NCBI GenBank assembly: GCA_910577065.1 | Contig: CAJTLD010000106.1 | Coordinates: forward strand, 1 to 9,026 | Direction: 5' to 3' | DNA from: an uncultured Lachnospiraceae bacterium | GTDB taxonomy: Bacteria > Bacillota > Clostridia > Lachnospirales > Lachnospiraceae | Length of the DNA stretch: 9,026 nucleotides | Shown here: positions 5,941-9,026 of the stretch, in pieces | Layout of the letters: every line of letters starts with the position of its first letter | Numbering within the stretch: the stretch's first letter is position 1 | Translations under genes and position numbers: made by a program | The notes under the pieces: model-generated | Databases searched by the model: none | Told to the model about the DNA's origin: nothing | Seen by the model: the letters and a program-made list of their open reading frames with translations, nothing else

Positions 5941-7314
5941 ATGAACGAAAAAAAGAACCCCCCCAATCCCCTTGCAAAAGAAAAAACAGGAAGCCTCCTA
6001 TGGAAATTCGCCCTTCCCAGCATTATCGCCATGCTGGTAAGTTCTCTATATAATATTGTAGATCAGTTTTTCATCGGCAGAAGCGTAGGGGAACTTGGCA
6101 ACGCAGCAACCAATATTTCCTTCCCTCTGTCCATTTCCTGCGTAGCTACCGCCCTGCTTTTTGGGATCGGTGGAGCGTCTGCCTTTAATATTTCTTCCGG
6201 CAAAGGCAGCGAACAAAAGGATGAACAGGAAAAAGCCGTCTTTTACCTTGGAAATGCCGCCGCCCTGCTTTTCGGCTGCGGCGTCATTTTATGCCTGCTC
6301 ACCCAGTTTGGCCTGGAACCTATGCTGCGTTTTTTTGGTTCCCCGGACGATGTGCTGCCGTATGCAAAAACATATACCCGTATCGTTTCTTTTGGCTTTC
6401 CTTTTTTTATCTTTGCCACAGGAGGCGGGCACCTAATCCGGGCCGACGGCAGGCCGAAATATACCATGCTCTGCAACCTGGCCGGAGCCGTTGTCAACAC
6501 CGTTTTAGACGCCCTGTTCGTATTTGTTTTCCACTGGGGAATGGCCGGCGCCGCCTTGGCTACCGTAATCGGACAAGCTGTTTCTGGCTGCATGGCCATA
6601 TGGCTTTTGGCGCGCTGCCAGACCGTCACGCTCAAAAAAGAACATTTCCTCTTAAAAAAAGCATACGTCCTGCGTATCGCTTCCCTTGGAACGGCTCCAT
6701 GCATCAACCAGCTTGCCATGATGATCCTGCAAATCGTCATGAACCAGTCTCTCAGGCACTACGGCCCGCAATCCGTTTACGGGGAAGCAGTCCCCCTTGC
6801 CTGCGTCGGAATTATTACCAAAGTAAACCAAGTATTTCTGTCGTTTATCATCGGGATCTCACAGGGCTTACAGCCGATCGTCAGTTATAATTACGGCGCC
6901 GGCAAGTACCGCCGGGCTAAAGAAAGCTACCTGAAAGCCTGCGTTTGCGGATTTGTGATTTCAGCGGCGGCGTTTTTGCTGTTCCAGATTGCCCCGCGGC
7001 AGATAATCTCTATTTTCGGGGACGGTTCCGATAACTACTACCGGTTTGCTACAAATTATTTCCGGATTTTTTTGTTTTTTACGTTTCTTAACTTTTCCCA
7101 GAAGATTACTTCTAACTTTTTTACGGCAATCGGCAAACCCCGGGGCGGTATTTTCCTTTCCCTGACCCAGCAAATTCTCTTTTTACTGCCCCTGATCGTC
7201 ATCCTGCCCCTTTTTGCAGGAATTGACGGGCCAGCCGCAGACTTAGCTTCCGCCGCTGTAGCGGTATGGATGGCGGCGCGTGAACTGAAACGGCCCGAAT
7301 ACCATTCGGCTTAG
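5941..7314 (+). CDS. MATE family multidrug efflux transporter (MepA/DinF-like)
   Basis: A 457-residue inner-membrane protein from the ATG at 5941, of normal MATE length, with a hydrophobic pattern consistent with 12 helices in two halves. Family marks include LWKFALPSIIAMLVSSLYNIVDQFFIGR near the N-terminus, VLDALFVFVFHWGMAGAA at 188-205 followed by ATVIGQ, and QPIVSYNYGAGKYRRAKE at 311-328. MATE pumps export cationic or other toxic compounds using a Na+ or H+ gradient; substrate and coupling ion cannot be read here. The in-frame ATG at 5902 is rejected because it lies within the promoter. No regulator gene is directly attached on this side; it is divergent from maf and convergent with the second MATE. 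The C-terminal stretch GIDGPAADLASAA (427-439) seems shorter than the usual GIDGxxxAGPxAD arrangement, a possible small in-frame loss. It shares several motifs with the second MATE, so the two are distant paralogues. Confidence 0.95.
   Translation: MNEKKNPPNPLAKEKTGSLLWKFALPSIIAMLVSSLYNIVDQFFIGRSVGELGNAATNISFPLSISCVATALLFGIGGASAFNISSGKGSEQKDEQEKAVFYLGNAAALLFGCGVILCLLTQFGLEPMLRFFGSPDDVLPYAKTYTRIVSFGFPFFIFATGGGHLIRADGRPKYTMLCNLAGAVVNTVLDALFVFVFHWGMAGAALATVIGQAVSGCMAIWLLARCQTVTLKKEHFLLKKAYVLRIASLGTAPCINQLAMMILQIVMNQSLRHYGPQSVYGEAVPLACVGIITKVNQVFLSFIIGISQGLQPIVSYNYGAGKYRRAKESYLKACVCGFVISAAAFLLFQIAPRQIISIFGDGSDNYYRFATNYFRIFLFFTFLNFSQKITSNFFTAIGKPRGGIFLSLTQQILFLLPLIVILPLFAGIDGPAADLASAAVAVWMAARELKRPEYHSA
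7293..7310. other. Small hairpin at the end of the first MATE gene, next to the shared stop codons
   Basis: CCGAAT (7295-7300), loop ACC, ATTCGG (7304-7309), extended by a G-C pair (7293/7310) across a bulged C. It is symmetric, so it would form in either transcript, and lies immediately before the plus-strand stop. Neither strand has a good T-run after it, so it is at best a weak bidirectional terminator or an RNA 3'-end stabiliser; it may be chance. Confidence 0.3.
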
Positions 7315-8642
7315 GCGTCCAGATAATGATACTGTTTTCTCTTGAATACGATAAAAAACGCAGAAACAAGAACCGCTAAAACCTCTGCTGCCATAACCGC
7401 CCACCAGATGCCGTCCACTCCAAACAAAACCGGAAGGAACAGCACGGCCGTCGTCTGAAAAACAAGCGATCGCAAAAAAGAAATTGCCGCCGATACGGCG
7501 CCGTTATTCAGCGCGGTAAAAAAAGACGATGCAAAAATATTTAACCCGTACAGAGTAAAAGCAAATGCATAAATCACCAGCGCCTGCCTTGTCAAATCAA
7601 ACAACTGCGCATCATATCCCACAAACACGCGGGCAAGAGGAGACGCCAGGGCCCACGCCAAAAACAGCATCGCAATTCCGCTTCCAATCATAACAAAAAT
7701 ACTTTTTACAAGCATGTTTTTCAATTCCCCGTAATTTCCGGCGCCATAATGATAACTGATAATAGGAGCCGTTCCGATAGCATAGCCCAGAAAAACCGCC
7801 GCAAAAATCATATACATAACGACGCCATAGGCAGCCACGCCGTTTTCCCCCGCATATTTTAAAAGCTGGAAATTATACAATATGCCGACTATAGACGCCG
7901 AAATATTTGCCATTAATTCCGAAGAGCCGTTTGCGCATGCTTTTAAAAGCGGCGCCATTTCCAGCTTTGTTTTCCTGAACGAAAGCAGGCTGTTGTTCCT
8001 GCGTAGAAAATAAAACAGGGGCAGTATGCCTCCTACACACTGGCCAATCACAGAAGCCCATGCCGCGCCCGCCACTCCCCACCGGAATACAGCGATAAAC
8101 AGCGCGTCTAACACAATATTCGTAACGCCTGCTGCCAGCGTTACAAAAAAACCAAGCTGCGGCCGCTGTGCCGTAACAAAAAAACTTTGAAACAGATATT
8201 GGAGCATATACGCCGTATTAAAGACGCACAAAATCCTGCCATATGCGACGCAATCCCCAAGCATCGCATCGGTCGCCCCCAACATAATACTAATCGGACG
8301 CATAAAAAGAAATCCTGCCACTGACAATACCACGCCGATCATAAGCGTCAGATAAACCATCATTGTAAAATAACGATTGGCTTTTTCCTGCGCTCCTTCT
8401 CCCAATGTTTTCCCAACCAGGGCGCTTCCGCCCGTACCAATCATAAATCCAAAGCAGCCGGTAATCATAAGAAACGGCATAATGAGGTTTACAGCTGCAA
8501 ACGCCGTCTTTCCAACTTCATTCGACACAAAATACCCGTCTGCAATCACATACAGCGACGTACAAATCATCATAGCAATCGTCGGCAGGCAGAAACGGAA
8601 CAGTTTTTTATACGTAAAATGTTCTGATAATTGTATATTCAT
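7311..8642 (-). CDS. MATE family multidrug efflux transporter, partner of the MarR regulator
   Basis: A 443-residue inner-membrane protein with the MATE pattern: FRFCLPTIAMMICTSLYVIADGYFVS near the N-terminus, GFMIGTGGSALVGKTLGEG at 65-83, VLDALFIAVFRWGVAGAA at 177-194 followed by ASVIGQ, and APIISYHYGAG at 292-302. It resembles the first MATE gene in these motifs but is clearly a different subgroup. Expected role: ion-gradient-driven export of toxic or antimicrobial compounds; the substrate is unknown. The start is supported by a GGAAAGGAAG ribosome site about 6 bases upstream. It follows the MarR-type gene by 32 bases with no terminator, so it is very probably co-transcribed and controlled by that repressor. 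Its TAA stop overlaps the TAG stop of the opposing MATE gene within TTAG. Confidence 0.95.
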   Translation of the reverse strand: MNIQLSEHFTYKKLFRFCLPTIAMMICTSLYVIADGYFVSNEVGKTAFAAVNLIMPFLMITGCFGFMIGTGGSALVGKTLGEGAQEKANRYFTMMVYLTLMIGVVLSVAGFLFMRPISIMLGATDAMLGDCVAYGRILCVFNTAYMLQYLFQSFFVTAQRPQLGFFVTLAAGVTNIVLDALFIAVFRWGVAGAAWASVIGQCVGGILPLFYFLRRNNSLLSFRKTKLEMAPLLKACANGSSELMANISASIVGILYNFQLLKYAGENGVAAYGVVMYMIFAAVFLGYAIGTAPIISYHYGAGNYGELKNMLVKSIFVMIGSGIAMLFLAWALASPLARVFVGYDAQLFDLTRQALVIYAFAFTLYGLNIFASSFFTALNNGAVSAAISFLRSLVFQTTAVLFLPVLFGVDGIWWAVMAAEVLAVLVSAFFIVFKRKQYHYLDA

Positions 8643-8674
8643 TTTATCTTCCTTTCCAAATGTTTATGAAATGT

Positions 8675-9026
8675 CTATGTTTTCATCTTTTCTTTCAGCA
8701 ATCCCGTAAGCTTCCGAAACAGGGACAAAAACAATTCCCGTTCTTGCGGCGGCAAGCCTTTGAAGGCCATTTGTTCCATTCCAATCACCCGGTCAACCGT
8801 TTTTTCACAAAGCTGCGTTCCTTGACTGGTCAGGGAAATTTTCTTACTCCGGCGATCTGCCCCGTGCGCCAGTGTAATCAATCCGTCCGCTTCCATCTTT
8901 TTTAAAGCGGAATTTACAGTCTGCTTCGGCTCATGCAGGCAGGCGCACACGTCGCTCTGCACAGGCTCGCCTTCTTTTGTCCGAAGCGTATACAAAATCC
9001 AAAAACTGCATTCTGACAGCCCCCGG
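8675..9026 (-). CDS. MarR family transcriptional regulator (5' end cut by window edge)
   Basis: 116 codons plus stop are visible, and the frame stays open to the right edge. The leading residues RGLSECSFWILYTLR belong to the first part of the domain, so perhaps 20-40 N-terminal residues are missing. A TTG at 8995 could be mistaken for a start but codes for an internal Leu. The winged-helix region is clear: VQSDVCACLHEPKQTVNSAL is the helix-turn-helix with recognition helix, followed by KKMEADGLITL and the wing DRRSKKISLTSQG. The C-terminal helix (ERELFLSLFRKLTGLLKEKM) would aid dimer formation. MarR dimers usually repress nearby genes and release DNA when bound by small, often aromatic compounds. 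Its position 32 bases upstream of a MATE pump suggests it represses its own operon; the operator would lie beyond the right edge. Confidence 0.93.
   Translation of the reverse strand, partial: RGLSECSFWILYTLRTKEGEPVQSDVCACLHEPKQTVNSALKKMEADGLITLAHGADRRSKKISLTSQGTQLCEKTVDRVIGMEQMAFKGLPPQERELFLSLFRKLTGLLKEKMKT

Noticed and set aside
6243..6890. Frames of 165 and 199 codons over the first MATE gene
   Set aside because: They are out-of-frame shadows of a clear transporter, rich in Arg, Pro and Cys with no domain signature.
8993..8995. TTG at 8995 as the start of the MarR gene
   Set aside because: The frame remains open to the right edge and the upstream residues (LSECSFWI) fit the MarR fold, so the gene begins outside the window.
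1..9026. Mobile elements, CRISPR arrays, tRNA or phage genes
   Set aside because: Looked for spaced repeats, transposase or integrase motifs and cloverleaf patterns on both strands; none seen.

Overview
The window reads as chromosomal DNA of a spore-forming, low-to-mid GC Firmicute of class Clostridia, most likely Lachnospiraceae. This is inferred from gene style, AAAGGAG-type ribosome binding sites, sigma-A-like promoters, a LysM-GH18 enzyme of the YaaH/SleL spore type, and MepA/DinF-like MATE transporters. No species is claimed. I found no rRNA, tRNA, CRISPR array, insertion sequence or phage gene.

Positions 1-5818 hold five genes on the minus strand. In transcription order they are a Maf-type nucleotide pyrophosphatase (5818-5216), an uncharacterised acidic 87-residue protein (5043-4780), a PrsA/SurA-like parvulin lipoprotein (4744-3761), a LysM plus GH18 glycosidase without signal peptide (3719-2580), and a large membrane hybrid histidine kinase with two receiver domains (2534 to the left edge). 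The last four are separated by only 35-45 bases with no visible terminator, so they look co-transcribed. A promoter-like sequence over the end of maf, followed by a G-rich leader of about 165 bases, may drive them separately from maf. The common theme is the cell envelope and possibly the spore: a folding lipoprotein, a peptidoglycan-binding hydrolase and an envelope-sensing kinase.

Positions 5819-5940 are a compact divergent promoter region. The -35 boxes of the maf promoter (leftward) and the first MATE promoter (rightward) lie back to back, 3 bases apart.

Positions 5941-9026 are a drug-export block. One MATE transporter runs rightward. A second MATE runs leftward and ends on it, so that the two stop codons share the bases TTAG. 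Upstream of the second MATE, in the same direction, is a MarR-family regulator cut by the right edge. The marR-MATE pair is a familiar self-regulated efflux arrangement.

Most of the window is ordinary chromosome. The most notable points are the loss of both conserved parvulin histidines in the lipoprotein, the long G-rich leader, the terminator-less convergent MATE pair, and the linkage of a spore-type hydrolase to a hybrid sensor kinase.
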